Assembly (NCBI RefSeq): GCF_004339095.1
Contig: NZ_SMGQ01000013.1
Span: 200,352-264,351 of the forward strand
DNA from: Natranaerovirga hydrolytica
GTDB lineage: Bacteria; Bacillota; Clostridia; Lachnospirales; DSM-24629
Reading direction: 5' to 3'
Length of the DNA: 64,000 nucleotides
Shown: positions 27,881 through 36,523 of the stretch, piece by piece
Numbering within the stretch: the first letter of the stretch is position 1
Layout: every line of letters starts with the position of its first letter
Made by a program: the position numbers and the translations under genes
The notes under the pieces: model-generated
What the model was told of the DNA's origin: nothing
Seen by the model: the letters and a program-made list of their open reading frames with translations, nothing else
Databases searched by the model: none

Positions 27881-29287
27881 TCATTCAATCTCAAACTCAT
27901 AAGTTTTATCCATGGTAATGTCTTTATATCCAAAGAAAATAACAATTATAAATGTTAACCAACAAATAAATGCGTAAGGTGCGTAGGCTAATGGGTTAAC
28001 ACTTAATACAGATAATACAAAAGCACCACTACTATTCCAAGGGATTAAAGGTGCTGTTAAAGTACCACCAGCTTCTAATGCCCGAGTTAAATTATTGAAT
28101 TTTAACCCTTTAGCTTTGTAGCAATCTTCATACATTTGCCCTGGAATAATAACCGCTAAATACTGATTGGCACTAAATATATTTAAAAAGATAGAGGTAC
28201 CAATTGTTGTAGTCACTAGATTGCCAACGCTTTTTAAGAATCTAGAAAGTCGGCTAACAATGGCATCTAGCATTTTACATCGATTCATAATACCGCCAAA
28301 GGCTAAGGCTACTAAGGCAAGAGAAACCACATCATACATACTAGACATACCGCCTCTTGTTAATAACATATCCATTTCTTCCCAACCCGTTGAGATAGAA
28401 AATCCTTCATATAAAATATTAAAAAACTCAGATACACTCTGTCCTTGAACCGTTATTTGCATAATACCACCTAATACCACACCAGCAATTAAACTGGGTA
28501 TAGCAGGTACTTTAAATAGTATTAAAGCGATGACGATTATAGGTGGAATGATGAGTAAAAATGATAAGTTGAAATTTTCCATAATAACATCTTGGTATTC
28601 AGCAACAATAGAAGGATCAGCACTTCCCTCAGCTAAGAAAAAACCTAAAACAGTGTACATTGCTAAAGCTATAAGAAAACTAGGTACAGTGGAAAATAAC
28701 ATATGTTTAATGTGAACGTATAAATCAACACCCAGTACAGAAGGTGTTAAGTTTGTAGAATCAGACATAGGAGAGAGTTTATCACCGAAAAAAGCGCCAG
28801 ACACAATTGTGCCTGCAATGGCAGGTGCAGGTATCCCTAATCCTTGTCCTACCCCAATTGCTGCAACACCAATGGTTCCAACAGTTGTCCAAGAGCTACC
28901 TGTAATAACAGACATAATGCTACATAAAATTAGAATAGAAGGTAAAAACCACTGTGGAAGCAACAATTCAAATCCATAATACATTAAAGCAGGTACAATG
29001 CCGCTAGCAATCCAAACACCAATAATCATACCAATAATCAGTAGTATTAATAAAGAAGGTATGGCTCGATGAACACTTTCTGTAAAGCCGGATTGAATGG
29101 TTTCCCAAGAATATCCGTGCACAAATGCTACGATCCCAGCAGTTGCTGCACCAAAAAAAAGTGCGATATGAGGTTCTGCATCAAATATAAAAACAGAAAA
29201 TGTTAAGGCTATAATCACCACTAAAATAGGAATAATGGCTAATCTAATGGAAGGCATTGGTATTTCTTTTTCATTTGATTTAGACAT
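27881..29287 (-). CDS. nhaC: Na+/H+ antiporter, NhaC family
   Basis: Exchanges cytoplasmic Na+ for external H+ (468 aa, ~12 helices). Family segments: a stretch ITGSSWTTVGTIGVAAIGVG, SGAFFGDKLSPMSDSTNLTPS containing the Asp/Ser/Asn ion site, and LEAGGTLTAPLIPWNSSGAF near the C-terminus. The protein starts at 29287 after an AGAGGTGAT site. Single-gene unit on the minus strand. NhaC members may also exchange malate and lactate (MleN), which cannot be excluded, but the motif set is typical of NhaC. Confidence 0.9.
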   Translation of the reverse strand: MSKSNEKEIPMPSIRLAIIPILVVIIALTFSVFIFDAEPHIALFFGAATAGIVAFVHGYSWETIQSGFTESVHRAIPSLLILLIIGMIIGVWIASGIVPALMYYGFELLLPQWFLPSILILCSIMSVITGSSWTTVGTIGVAAIGVGQGLGIPAPAIAGTIVSGAFFGDKLSPMSDSTNLTPSVLGVDLYVHIKHMLFSTVPSFLIALAMYTVLGFFLAEGSADPSIVAEYQDVIMENFNLSFLLIIPPIIVIALILFKVPAIPSLIAGVVLGGIMQITVQGQSVSEFFNILYEGFSISTGWEEMDMLLTRGGMSSMYDVVSLALVALAFGGIMNRCKMLDAIVSRLSRFLKSVGNLVTTTIGTSIFLNIFSANQYLAVIIPGQMYEDCYKAKGLKFNNLTRALEAGGTLTAPLIPWNSSGAFVLSVLSVNPLAYAPYAFICWLTFIIVIFFGYKDITMDKTYEFEIE

Positions 29288-29531
29288 TTCATCACCTCTC
29301 TATATTGTTTTTTAATAGTAAAAGAACACTTAAGTTTAAACTTCGACAAAAAGTCTGAAATTCCTTTCACATAAATTAGGCAATATAAAAAAACAGCATA
29401 AGCAGACAAGAATGATTTAGGGTAGGTATTTATTATAAAAGAATTTAAAAATAAGATTACGGAACAAAAAACACAACATTAATTGACAGTATGAAGTTTA
29501 ATGGGGAAAATATGGAACGGTAACAAAATAC

Positions 29532-29560
29532 TTGACAAATAAACTATGAAGTTGTATTAT
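29532..29560 (+). promoter_or_regulatory. Promoter of the T-box/ilvB transcript
   Basis: TTGACA (29532-29537), 17 bases, TATTAT (29555-29560). It places the transcript start just before T-box Stem I. Bases 29288-29531 show no other feature. Confidence 0.75.
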
Positions 29561-29566
29561 GATAAT

Positions 29567-29849
29567 TAATTATATACTCTAAAGGCAATGAGAAGGAGGA
29601 GTATATATAATTGGATTAATAGAGAGAGGATGTTGCTGGAAATTCCTTATGAAGATTATATAGAATGTAGCCTTTGAGCCGTGAACCCAAAGCCATTTGG
29701 CAAGTAGATTTCAACGGAATCCCACCGTTATAAGGGAAGTAGTATCGGCATTTGTGCCCGTACTATATTAGAGAGTGTACTTTTGTACAAAATTAGGTGG
29801 TACCGCGAATAATACCTTCGTCCTATTGAGTTAGGATGAAGGTTTTTTT
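29567..29849 (+). ncRNA. T-box riboswitch upstream of ilvB
   Basis: tRNA-sensing leader. The T-box sequence AGGTGGTACCGCG is at 29795-29807, followed by the terminator stem CCTTCGTCCTA/TAGGATGAAGG (29815-29842) and seven T. Stem I closes with AAAGGC (29581-29586) and GCCTTT (29670-29675). The specifier region reads GAATGTAGCC at 29663-29672: GTA (Val) would suit an acetolactate synthase, but TGT (Cys) followed by A also fits the usual GAA-NNN-A pattern, so the codon is left open. Uncharged tRNA binding should favour the antiterminator and ilvB expression. Confidence 0.93.
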
Positions 29850-29895
29850 ATTGTTGTTTATTAAACTATAAGTAGGCATTTAGGAGGTTGAAGTT

Positions 29896-31620
29896 ATGAA
29901 GATAACAGGCGCACAATTATTAATAAAACTACTAAAAGAAGAAGGGGTAGATACACTTTTTGGGTATCCAGGAGGATATGCTATTAATATTTTTGATGAA
30001 TTGTATAATGAATCAAATATTAATGTGATATTACCAAGACATGAGCAGGCTTTAATACATGCAGCAGATGGGTATGCTAGAGTTACAGGAAAACCAGGCG
30101 TTTGCTTGGTAACAAGTGGACCAGGTGCAACCAATACAATTACAGGTCTTGCCACAGCATATTATGATTCAGTGCCCCTAATTTGTATTACAGGTCAAGT
30201 GCCTACAACGATGATCGGAACAGATGCATTTCAAGAAGCAGATATATTTAATATGACACGTTCGGTTTCAAAACATAATTATTATGTAAAAGAAAGAAAA
30301 GATTTAGGTAGAATTATAAAAGAAGCTTTTTATGTTGCTCAGTCAGGTAGGCCAGGGCCAGTCGTTATTGACTTACCGGCAGATATTCAAAAAGAATTAG
30401 GCGAATCAGAATATATTGAGGACATTAAGATAGACAATTATTGTGCCCAACCTATTATGAACGAAGATGAGATTGCCCAAGCTATAAAATTAATTAATGA
30501 ATCAGAAAAACCACTTTTTTTAGTAGGTGGAGGGTTACAAAACAAAGAGTCTACAGAGGCATTGTATGCATTGGTAGAAAAAACAAAAATACCTGTTGTT
30601 AACACATTGATGGGCTTAGGTGTTTATCCTGAAAAAGAAGAGTTAAATCTAGGAATGGTTGGAATGCATGGTTGTTATTCAGGCAATCAAGGAATTTCTA
30701 ATTGTGATTTATTAATTGCTATAGGGACACGATTTAATGACCGGGTAACGTTGAAGATTAGTGAATTTGCTAAGAGAGGAAAAATAATTCATATTGATAT
30801 TGATGCATCAGAATTAAATAAAAGAATTTTAGCGGACGTAACGATGAATTGTGATGGAAAAGAGTTTATCAAAAAACTATTAGAAAAGGAGTATGATATT
30901 CATCACAAAGAATGGTTAGAAACAATCAAAGGATATAAAACAAAAGATAAAATTTTAAAAAAAATCAGCGAAAGCTATAAACCTAAAAATATTATAAAGA
31001 AACTATCAGATACGTTTACGAATGATATTGTGACAACTGATGTCGGTCAACAACAGATGTGGACGGCACAAAACTATGCCTTTAATAAGCCAAAATCTTT
31101 CTTAACATCAGGAGGGATGGGAACAATGGGATTTGGGCTGCCATCAGCGCTAGGTGCAGCTATAGGAAAAGAAGGAGAAAGAGTCATATCCATATCAGGT
31201 GATGGTGGATTTCAAATGAATATGCAAGAATTGGCTACGATTGCCCAATTGGAATTACCCATTATCATTATTGTTTTTAACAATGCTTATCTGGGAATGG
31301 TAAGACAATGGCAACAATTATTATATGACAAAAAATATTCATCCACTTGTTTGAAAAGAAGAAAAAGCTGTCCACCCAGTTGTAATCAACCCACTAAAGA
31401 TTGTCCAGAATATCTTCCTAACTTTTTAACTATAGCAGATGCCTACCATATAGAAAACTATAAAGTAACCAATATGGAAGAGTTAAACAGCACCTTAAAT
31501 AACGTGAAAAATATTAACTCTAAGCCAGTTTTTATTGAAATCATTATTGAACAAGAGGATAATGTACTTCCAATGGTGCCATCAGGCTCAACTTTAACAG
31601 AAATGATATTAGACGAATAA
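29896..31620 (+). CDS. ilvB: Acetolactate synthase large subunit with a Cys-rich insertion
   Basis: ThDP enzyme joining two pyruvates to 2-acetolactate (EC 2.2.1.6), first step of valine/leucine synthesis. Three ThDP-family domains: N-terminal (GYPGGYAINIFDELY, the catalytic Glu in ILPRHEQALIHAADGYAR), central (residues ~190-330), C-terminal with GDGGFQMNMQELATI and the ThDP/Mg motif ending in NNAYLGMVRQWQ. The tail VLPMVPSGSTLTEMI marks the biosynthetic type rather than catabolic AlsS. Residues ~485-503 carry an extra C-x6-C-x3-C-x6-C segment where relatives go straight from YSxT to PDF. No ilvN follows. 574 aa, about 20 more than usual. Controlled by the T-box. Confidence 0.92.
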   Translation: MKITGAQLLIKLLKEEGVDTLFGYPGGYAINIFDELYNESNINVILPRHEQALIHAADGYARVTGKPGVCLVTSGPGATNTITGLATAYYDSVPLICITGQVPTTMIGTDAFQEADIFNMTRSVSKHNYYVKERKDLGRIIKEAFYVAQSGRPGPVVIDLPADIQKELGESEYIEDIKIDNYCAQPIMNEDEIAQAIKLINESEKPLFLVGGGLQNKESTEALYALVEKTKIPVVNTLMGLGVYPEKEELNLGMVGMHGCYSGNQGISNCDLLIAIGTRFNDRVTLKISEFAKRGKIIHIDIDASELNKRILADVTMNCDGKEFIKKLLEKEYDIHHKEWLETIKGYKTKDKILKKISESYKPKNIIKKLSDTFTNDIVTTDVGQQQMWTAQNYAFNKPKSFLTSGGMGTMGFGLPSALGAAIGKEGERVISISGDGGFQMNMQELATIAQLELPIIIIVFNNAYLGMVRQWQQLLYDKKYSSTCLKRRKSCPPSCNQPTKDCPEYLPNFLTIADAYHIENYKVTNMEELNSTLNNVKNINSKPVFIEIIIEQEDNVLPMVPSGSTLTEMILDE

Positions 31621-31757
31621 ACCAATAAATAGCTTTAATTCGTATGAGGAATATAGTATAATGAAACTGTATAAATGTAAGAAATTAGTTAAGACTCATG
31701 TAACGGATAATAATAAAAAATGATATAGCAATGTTTATAGAAGAAAGGAAGATTCGT

Positions 31758-32363
31758 ATGAAAAAGATAAGCTTGTTTTTAATACTAATGTTAACAGTAA
31801 CTTTATTAACAGCTTGTAACACCACACAAAGAAATGAAGAGCCTCCAACTAATGGTAACGGTAATACAATAGATAATGGCAATGATAATCAAGACAATAA
31901 TGATGAAAACAATGAAAATGACAATGATATAAATAATGAACAAGAGCGAGTAGAATTAACATTATATTATGTTAATGATGCGTATGTTGAAAGTGGCGAT
32001 GAGGCATTAGATATATTAATACCTGTCAAAAGGGAAGTGGAAAGAAATAACCAAACACTTGAAAAAATTGTATTAGAACAAGTACAAAATGATCCACAGG
32101 AAGACGGTTTATCCACAGCCATTAATGAATTAGAAATCATTAATATAGAAATAGTTGACGGTACTCTTAACATAGACATATCAGGAGAAAATCTTGGAGG
32201 CGGATCGCTGCAAGAAAGATTGGTTATTAATCAAATCGTATATAACTTTACGGAGTTAGAAACAATAGATTCTGTTCAATTTTTAATAGATGGAATCATA
32301 TCCGAGTCATTAATGGGTCATATTTCAATTGATAAGCCTATTACAAGAGAAGATACATTATAA
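31758..32363 (+). CDS. GerMN-domain lipoprotein
   Basis: Surface lipoprotein of 201 aa. Lipobox LLTAC at residues ~15-19, then a ~50-residue Asn/Asp/Glu-rich linker (repeated NDN, NNDE), then a GerMN domain (residues ~75-190): LTLYYVNDAYVESGD, a VEQVQNDP-like helix region and VDGTLNIDISGENLGGGS. GerMN proteins occur in spore germination and cell-surface proteins. ATG 31758 after AAAGGAAG; the frame upstream to 31731 is not used. The low-complexity linker probably spaces the domain from the membrane. Role unknown. Confidence 0.82.
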   Translation: MKKISLFLILMLTVTLLTACNTTQRNEEPPTNGNGNTIDNGNDNQDNNDENNENDNDINNEQERVELTLYYVNDAYVESGDEALDILIPVKREVERNNQTLEKIVLEQVQNDPQEDGLSTAINELEIINIEIVDGTLNIDISGENLGGGSLQERLVINQIVYNFTELETIDSVQFLIDGIISESLMGHISIDKPITREDTL

Positions 32364-32373
32364 TGTGCATAAT

Positions 32374-32412
32374 AAAATAACCAGAAGTCCTTGTGGACTG
32401 ATGGTTATTTTT
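32374..32412 (+). terminator. Terminator after the GerMN gene
   Basis: AAAATAACCA pairs with TGGTTATTTT, with an inner AGTCC-TTGT-GGACT stem separated by GA/GA mismatches. Confidence 0.85.
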
Positions 32413-32473
32413 AAATAGAATATTTATAATGATTACTGTCTTAATAGTCTTAATAAAAAAGAAGGGATAAAAT

Positions 32474-32890
32474 ATGGTGTCAAAAAGTAAAATAAAAGTT
32501 AGATATGCTGAAACAGATCAGATGGGTGTTGTTCATCACTCTAATTATGCCGTTTGGTATGAATTAGCAAGAACAGATTATATTGAAACACTAGGCATTA
32601 CCTATAAGGCGATGGAAGAGGTTGGGTTATTGGTTCCCATTATTAATTTACAAAGCAAATACATAAAACCAGCCTTTTATGATAATACCCTGATTATAGA
32701 AACTAGAATTAAAAAGCTATTAAAGGTGAAGATAGAATTTGAGTATAAGATTTATAGAGAAGGTGAAGAGCAACCTATTAACACGGCTACCACAGTCCAT
32801 GCTTTTGTTAATAAAGCCTTAAAGCCAATTAATTTAAAAAAAGAAAGTCCCACCATATACACGAAACTCGAACAGTCATTGGAGTATTAA
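32474..32890 (+). CDS. Hotdog-fold acyl-CoA thioesterase (YbgC/FadM type)
   Basis: Hydrolyses acyl-CoA thioesters. The 4HBT family signature VRYAETDQMGVVHHSNYAVW with catalytic Asp of the ETDQMG loop is present at residues ~9-28, followed by YELARTDYIE on the hotdog helix. 138 aa is the normal length. RBS is GAAGGGA. The stop is followed directly, in another frame, by 33 codons that look coding (see the entry at 32892). Substrate unknown. Confidence 0.9.
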   Translation: MVSKSKIKVRYAETDQMGVVHHSNYAVWYELARTDYIETLGITYKAMEEVGLLVPIINLQSKYIKPAFYDNTLIIETRIKKLLKVKIEFEYKIYREGEEQPINTATTVHAFVNKALKPINLKKESPTIYTKLEQSLEY

Positions 32891-32891
32891 A

Positions 32892-32990
32892 GATGAATTC
32901 TATAGAACTTTAAATGAAAAGGAAGAAAAATATGAGCAGGATTTGATGCGTCATATTTTAAAACATATTAATTTGTTAGGTATTGAGTAA
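32892..32990 (+). pseudogene. Coding-like 33-codon remnant after the thioesterase gene
   Basis: From GAT at 32892 to TAA at 32990 the frame reads DEFYRTLNEKEEKYEQ, then DLMRHILKHINLLGIE, an amphipathic, charged peptide with no internal stop and no good start codon. A single-base deletion near 32888 would join it to the thioesterase. It may be the end of a decayed gene or a frameshifted tail. Bases 32991-33201 show nothing recognisable. Confidence 0.4.
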
Positions 32991-33201
32991 GAGCATTTAA
33001 AACAGAATCACTTGCGTTTGTAAATATAATAGTGGTGTTGATTTTACCATTTAAACTATAGGGGAAGCTGAGGGCTTCCTCTTTTTGATTGTTAAGAAAT
33101 TCAATATATTTAGCCATAGAAGAACATTTAATTAACACAATAGTACTAGGTTTACATAAAATTATTAATGGATAGAGCACTAAATCAATTATTATATAAA
33201 A

Positions 33202-33230
33202 TTGACAAAAATTAATCAATATGATAATAT
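33202..33230 (+). promoter_or_regulatory. Promoter of the first ABC-2 operon
   Basis: TTGACA (33202-33207), 17 bases, TAATAT (33225-33230). Sits 69 bases before the first permease gene. Confidence 0.75.
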
Positions 33231-33298
33231 AAATAGTACCAAACAAATGTTTGTATAGTGTAAAGTTGTTAATAAAAAAGCGATGAGGGGGAGAAGAT

Positions 33299-34090
33299 GT
33301 GAGTATGTACTTAGTGTTGATGAAAATGGTTTTTCATCAGCAGTTTCTTTATCGGTCAGAAATGTTTTTTAATTTTTTGGGCAATGTATTAAGGATAGTT
33401 ATTCAAGTGAGCATATGGACATCCTTAATGGGCATAGGAGGAATAGTAGAAGATATTACTTTAAGTAATATGATTACTTATACGGTTATTAGTATTATTA
33501 TTCGTATGCTGGTACACTCGGAGATTGCCACGGTATTTTCGAAAAAAGTTAAAACAGGAGAAATTGTCGTGGATTTTATAAAACCTGTGAGTTTGAAGTC
33601 GTATATGTTTTCTCAACAAATAAGTGAAAATACCTTTAACTTTATAATTATTGGGTTACCTTTATTGCTTTTTTCTCAATTGGTATACGGTCTTGAGATG
33701 ATTGCTAATGGGCACACGCTTTTCTTGTTTTTAATAGCATTAATACTTGGTATAGTGATTATGTTTTATATTGATTACATACTTGGAACGTTAATATTTT
33801 GGGTGAAGAATAACGTCTATGTATACTTGGTAAGAGGGGCTTTGTTTGAGATATTTTCAGGTGTATTCGTGCCATTATGGTTTTATCCAGATTTTTTATT
33901 AGGTGCGGTCAACTATTTGCCTTTTCGATTAGTTGCATTTGAACCCATTGCAATTTACTTAGGAAAAACGTCTATAAAGGAAGCTTATGACATTATACTA
34001 TTGCAAGTAATATGGATTATACTTCTTTATATAATTCAAAAATTATTATGGCACATTGCACAAAGTAAAGTATTTATTCAAGGGGGATAA
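33299..34090 (+). CDS. ABC-2 family exporter permease (PF06182 type), first subunit
   Basis: Six-helix membrane protein of 263 aa resembling the ABC2_membrane_6 (former DUF990) family: QFLYRSEMFFNFLGNVLRI at the N-terminus, ATVFSKKVKTGEIVVDFIKPVS after helix 2, and VPLWFYPDFLLGAVNYLPFRLVAFEPIAIYLG near the end. Such permeases come in adjacent pairs with one ATPase, as here. GTG 33299 follows GAGGGGGAG; ATG 33305 is an alternative. Substrate unknown. Confidence 0.82.
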   Translation: MSMYLVLMKMVFHQQFLYRSEMFFNFLGNVLRIVIQVSIWTSLMGIGGIVEDITLSNMITYTVISIIIRMLVHSEIATVFSKKVKTGEIVVDFIKPVSLKSYMFSQQISENTFNFIIIGLPLLLFSQLVYGLEMIANGHTLFLFLIALILGIVIMFYIDYILGTLIFWVKNNVYVYLVRGALFEIFSGVFVPLWFYPDFLLGAVNYLPFRLVAFEPIAIYLGKTSIKEAYDIILLQVIWIILLYIIQKLLWHIAQSKVFIQGG

Positions 34091-34094
34091 TGCT

Positions 34095-34898
34095 ATGGAT
34101 ATGCTAAAATTATATATGGCATTTGCTAAAATTAATTTTATTTCTCAAATGGAGTATCGATTGGACTATTTTTTTAGAATGGTCAGTAAAATACTTGGTT
34201 GGGGAACAGGTTTTATAATGATTTTTATATTGTTGAATCAGTTTAATACATTAGGGGAATGGAATACATATGAAGTTATCTTTTTGTATGCACTCCATAT
34301 ATTAACCTATTCCATAGCAGCTACATTTGTTATGGGTCCTTTTTCTAACTTAGAAAAGAACATTCGGTCAGGAGAATTTGATGAGGTCTTAACTCGACCA
34401 GTTAATCCCCTTTTCTACTATGTTTTTAGAAAAGTCAGTGCGGGATATACAAGTAATTACATACTATGCATAGGATTATTTATGATTTGTTTTAATCAAT
34501 TAGACATTACCTTGAATGTTACTCAATTGATAGTATTTATAATTACAATTATAGGTGGTAGTTTGATTCAAGGTGCAGCTTTTATGATTATGTGTATTCC
34601 AGCTTTTTGGGTGGTGAAAAGCAAAAGTATCTTTAGACTTTTTTATCAAAGTTTAAGTGATTTTTCTCAGTATCCATTATCTATCTATAACAAATCTATA
34701 CAAGGTATTTTGACTTTTGTTTTTCCATATGCCTTTATTAATTTTTATCCTTCACAATATTTTTTAGAGAAAACAGATGGCGTTTTTTTTCATCCTAGCT
34801 TTATGTTTTTAACGCCTTTATTAGGTGTTTTACTGATTTTAGTTGCTTATATTTTTTGGTTAATTGGTATTAATAATTATAAAAGTACAGGATCTTAA
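34095..34898 (+). CDS. ABC-2 family exporter permease (PF06182 type), second subunit
   Basis: Partner of the preceding permease, same family and topology (267 aa): QMEYRLDYFFRMVSKILGWG, NLEKNIRSGEFDEVLTRPVNPLFYYVF, and FPYAFINFYPSQYFLEK. ATG 34095 comes four bases after the first permease's stop, with AGGGGG inside that gene's end, so the two are coupled. A longer in-frame start at 34056 would overlap the first gene and has no ribosome site. Confidence 0.82.
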   Translation: MDMLKLYMAFAKINFISQMEYRLDYFFRMVSKILGWGTGFIMIFILLNQFNTLGEWNTYEVIFLYALHILTYSIAATFVMGPFSNLEKNIRSGEFDEVLTRPVNPLFYYVFRKVSAGYTSNYILCIGLFMICFNQLDITLNVTQLIVFIITIIGGSLIQGAAFMIMCIPAFWVVKSKSIFRLFYQSLSDFSQYPLSIYNKSIQGILTFVFPYAFINFYPSQYFLEKTDGVFFHPSFMFLTPLLGVLLILVAYIFWLIGINNYKSTGS

Positions 34899-34909
34899 GG
34901 AGGGGCAGT

Positions 34910-35905
34910 ATGAGTTTTATTGAGTTTAAGAATATTGAGAAAGAATATAAAACTTTTCAAAGAAAAAAAGGGATAGGGAGCGCCATACAATCATTATTTT
35001 ATAGAGAATATGAAATAAAAAAAGCAGTAGATGATATTTCTTTTAATATAGAAAAAGGAGAATTAGTCGGTTATATTGGTCCCAATGGTGCAGGAAAATC
35101 AACAACCATTAAAATACTCAGTGGGATACTATTGCCTTCTCAAGGAGAAGTTAATGTTAATGGGATAACACCATACAAAAATCGCAAGAAAAATGCTATG
35201 CAAATTGGGGTTGTTTTTGGACAACGTTCTCAATTAAACTGGGACTTACCAATGGAAGATACTTTTGAGTTATACAAACGCATGTATAAAGTTAGTAACG
35301 GAGATTATAAAAAAAATGTAACTCTCTTTGTTGAACTTTTAGAAATGCAAGATTTCTTAAGAAAGCCTGTGCGCCAATTAAGCTTGGGACAAAAAATGAG
35401 AGCGGAAATAGCCATCTCCTTATTGCACAATCCGGAAATTTTGTATTTAGATGAGCCTACTATTGGGTTAGATGTGGTGGCTAAAAAAAGAATTCGAACC
35501 TTTATTAAAGCTTTAAATAAAGAAAAAGATACGACAGTTATTCTGACAACTCACGATATGGCAGATATAGAACAAATATGTAATCGCATTATTATGATTG
35601 ATGAAGGCAAGAAAATATATGATGATGCTTTAAGCAAGTTCAAAGACAGTTATTGTGAAGAGTATGTTATTTCTGTAGAATTTGCTACAAATGTAGAAGG
35701 GGTTTTTAATAATAGATTTACGCTAATCAATCATTATGGCAATAAAAAGTATTTTTTATTTAATAAAAATCATATTAGTGTAAAAGAAGCTATTATGTAC
35801 TTTTCACAACAATTTGATATAATCGATATCAGTATACAAGGCAATGAAATAGAAGAGGTTGTAAGAAAGATATATGAAAGCAGTGGAAAAAAGAATGTGG
35901 TTTAA
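34910..35905 (+). CDS. ABC-2 exporter ATP-binding protein
   Basis: 331-residue ATPase of the NatA-like group that travels with PF06182 permeases. Walker A GPNGAGKST, signature LSLGQKMRAEIAISLL (the LSxGQ form common in this group), Walker B ILYLDEPTIGLD and the switch His in TTHDMADIEQ. An N-terminal extension KTFQRKKGIGSAIQSLF before KAVDDISF is typical. The C-terminal ~80 residues form a small domain that likely contacts the permeases. Eleven bases after the second permease. Confidence 0.9.
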   Translation: MSFIEFKNIEKEYKTFQRKKGIGSAIQSLFYREYEIKKAVDDISFNIEKGELVGYIGPNGAGKSTTIKILSGILLPSQGEVNVNGITPYKNRKKNAMQIGVVFGQRSQLNWDLPMEDTFELYKRMYKVSNGDYKKNVTLFVELLEMQDFLRKPVRQLSLGQKMRAEIAISLLHNPEILYLDEPTIGLDVVAKKRIRTFIKALNKEKDTTVILTTHDMADIEQICNRIIMIDEGKKIYDDALSKFKDSYCEEYVISVEFATNVEGVFNNRFTLINHYGNKKYFLFNKNHISVKEAIMYFSQQFDIIDISIQGNEIEEVVRKIYESSGKKNVV

Positions 35906-35937
35906 TCAACATTTTACCAAGGATTTTTTGTAATCAT

Positions 35938-35980
35938 AAAAAGCAAAGAAATTTATACCAATTATTTCTTTGCTTTTTAT
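35938..35980 (+). terminator. Terminator of the first ABC-2 operon
   Basis: Perfect 15-bp stem (35938-35952 with 35964-35978). Confidence 0.88.
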
Positions 35981-36108
35981 TTGCCTGTTATAAAGAAATA
36001 AAAAGCAAAATACACAAAATTTCACATAATATTAGGATGTATTTTGGTTGCAAAATGTTGTATAATGGCTTTTAAAGGGTTGTTTTTGATAGAATAGGAG
36101 TGAAAAAG

Positions 36109-36501
36109 TTGGATTGGTTAAAAAAAATAATGTTTGGAAGATATGGTGGTGACCAACTGTCTGTATTCTTATTAATACTATCTATACTGATTACAATCGT
36201 GGGAAGGCTTTTAAATTTACCCATTGTCATGGTATTAGCTTACATGCCACTAGCAATAACCATCTTTAGGATGTTTTCTAAAGATGTTAAAAAGCGCAGT
36301 ATGGAAAACTATAAATTTGCTATACGCATCAGTCCCATTTATGCTCAATATAAAAAATTAGAAAAAAGGTTTAAAGACTCTAAACACAATAAATATTTTA
36401 AGTGTAAAAATTGCAAAAAAAATCTTAGAGTGCCAAGAGGCAAGGGGAAAATAGAAGTGACTTGTCCCAGTTGTAAAACGCGTTTTATTAAACGGGTATA
36501 A
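36109..36501 (+). CDS. Small membrane protein with a C-terminal zinc ribbon
   Basis: 130 residues: two hydrophobic helices near the N-terminus (SVFLLILSILITIVG; IVMVLAYMPLAITIF), a basic linker, and a zinc ribbon with CKNC at residues ~104-107 and CPSC at ~120-123, ending FIKRV. TTG 36109 is preferred because AGGAG ends eight bases before it; a GTG at 36100 is in frame. It is followed 22 bases later by a membrane-anchored J-domain gene, which suggests a shared membrane-quality-control or assembly task. No function is established. Confidence 0.75.
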   Translation: MDWLKKIMFGRYGGDQLSVFLLILSILITIVGRLLNLPIVMVLAYMPLAITIFRMFSKDVKKRSMENYKFAIRISPIYAQYKKLEKRFKDSKHNKYFKCKNCKKNLRVPRGKGKIEVTCPSCKTRFIKRV

Positions 36502-36523
36502 TGGCTTATGAGGAGATTACTAG

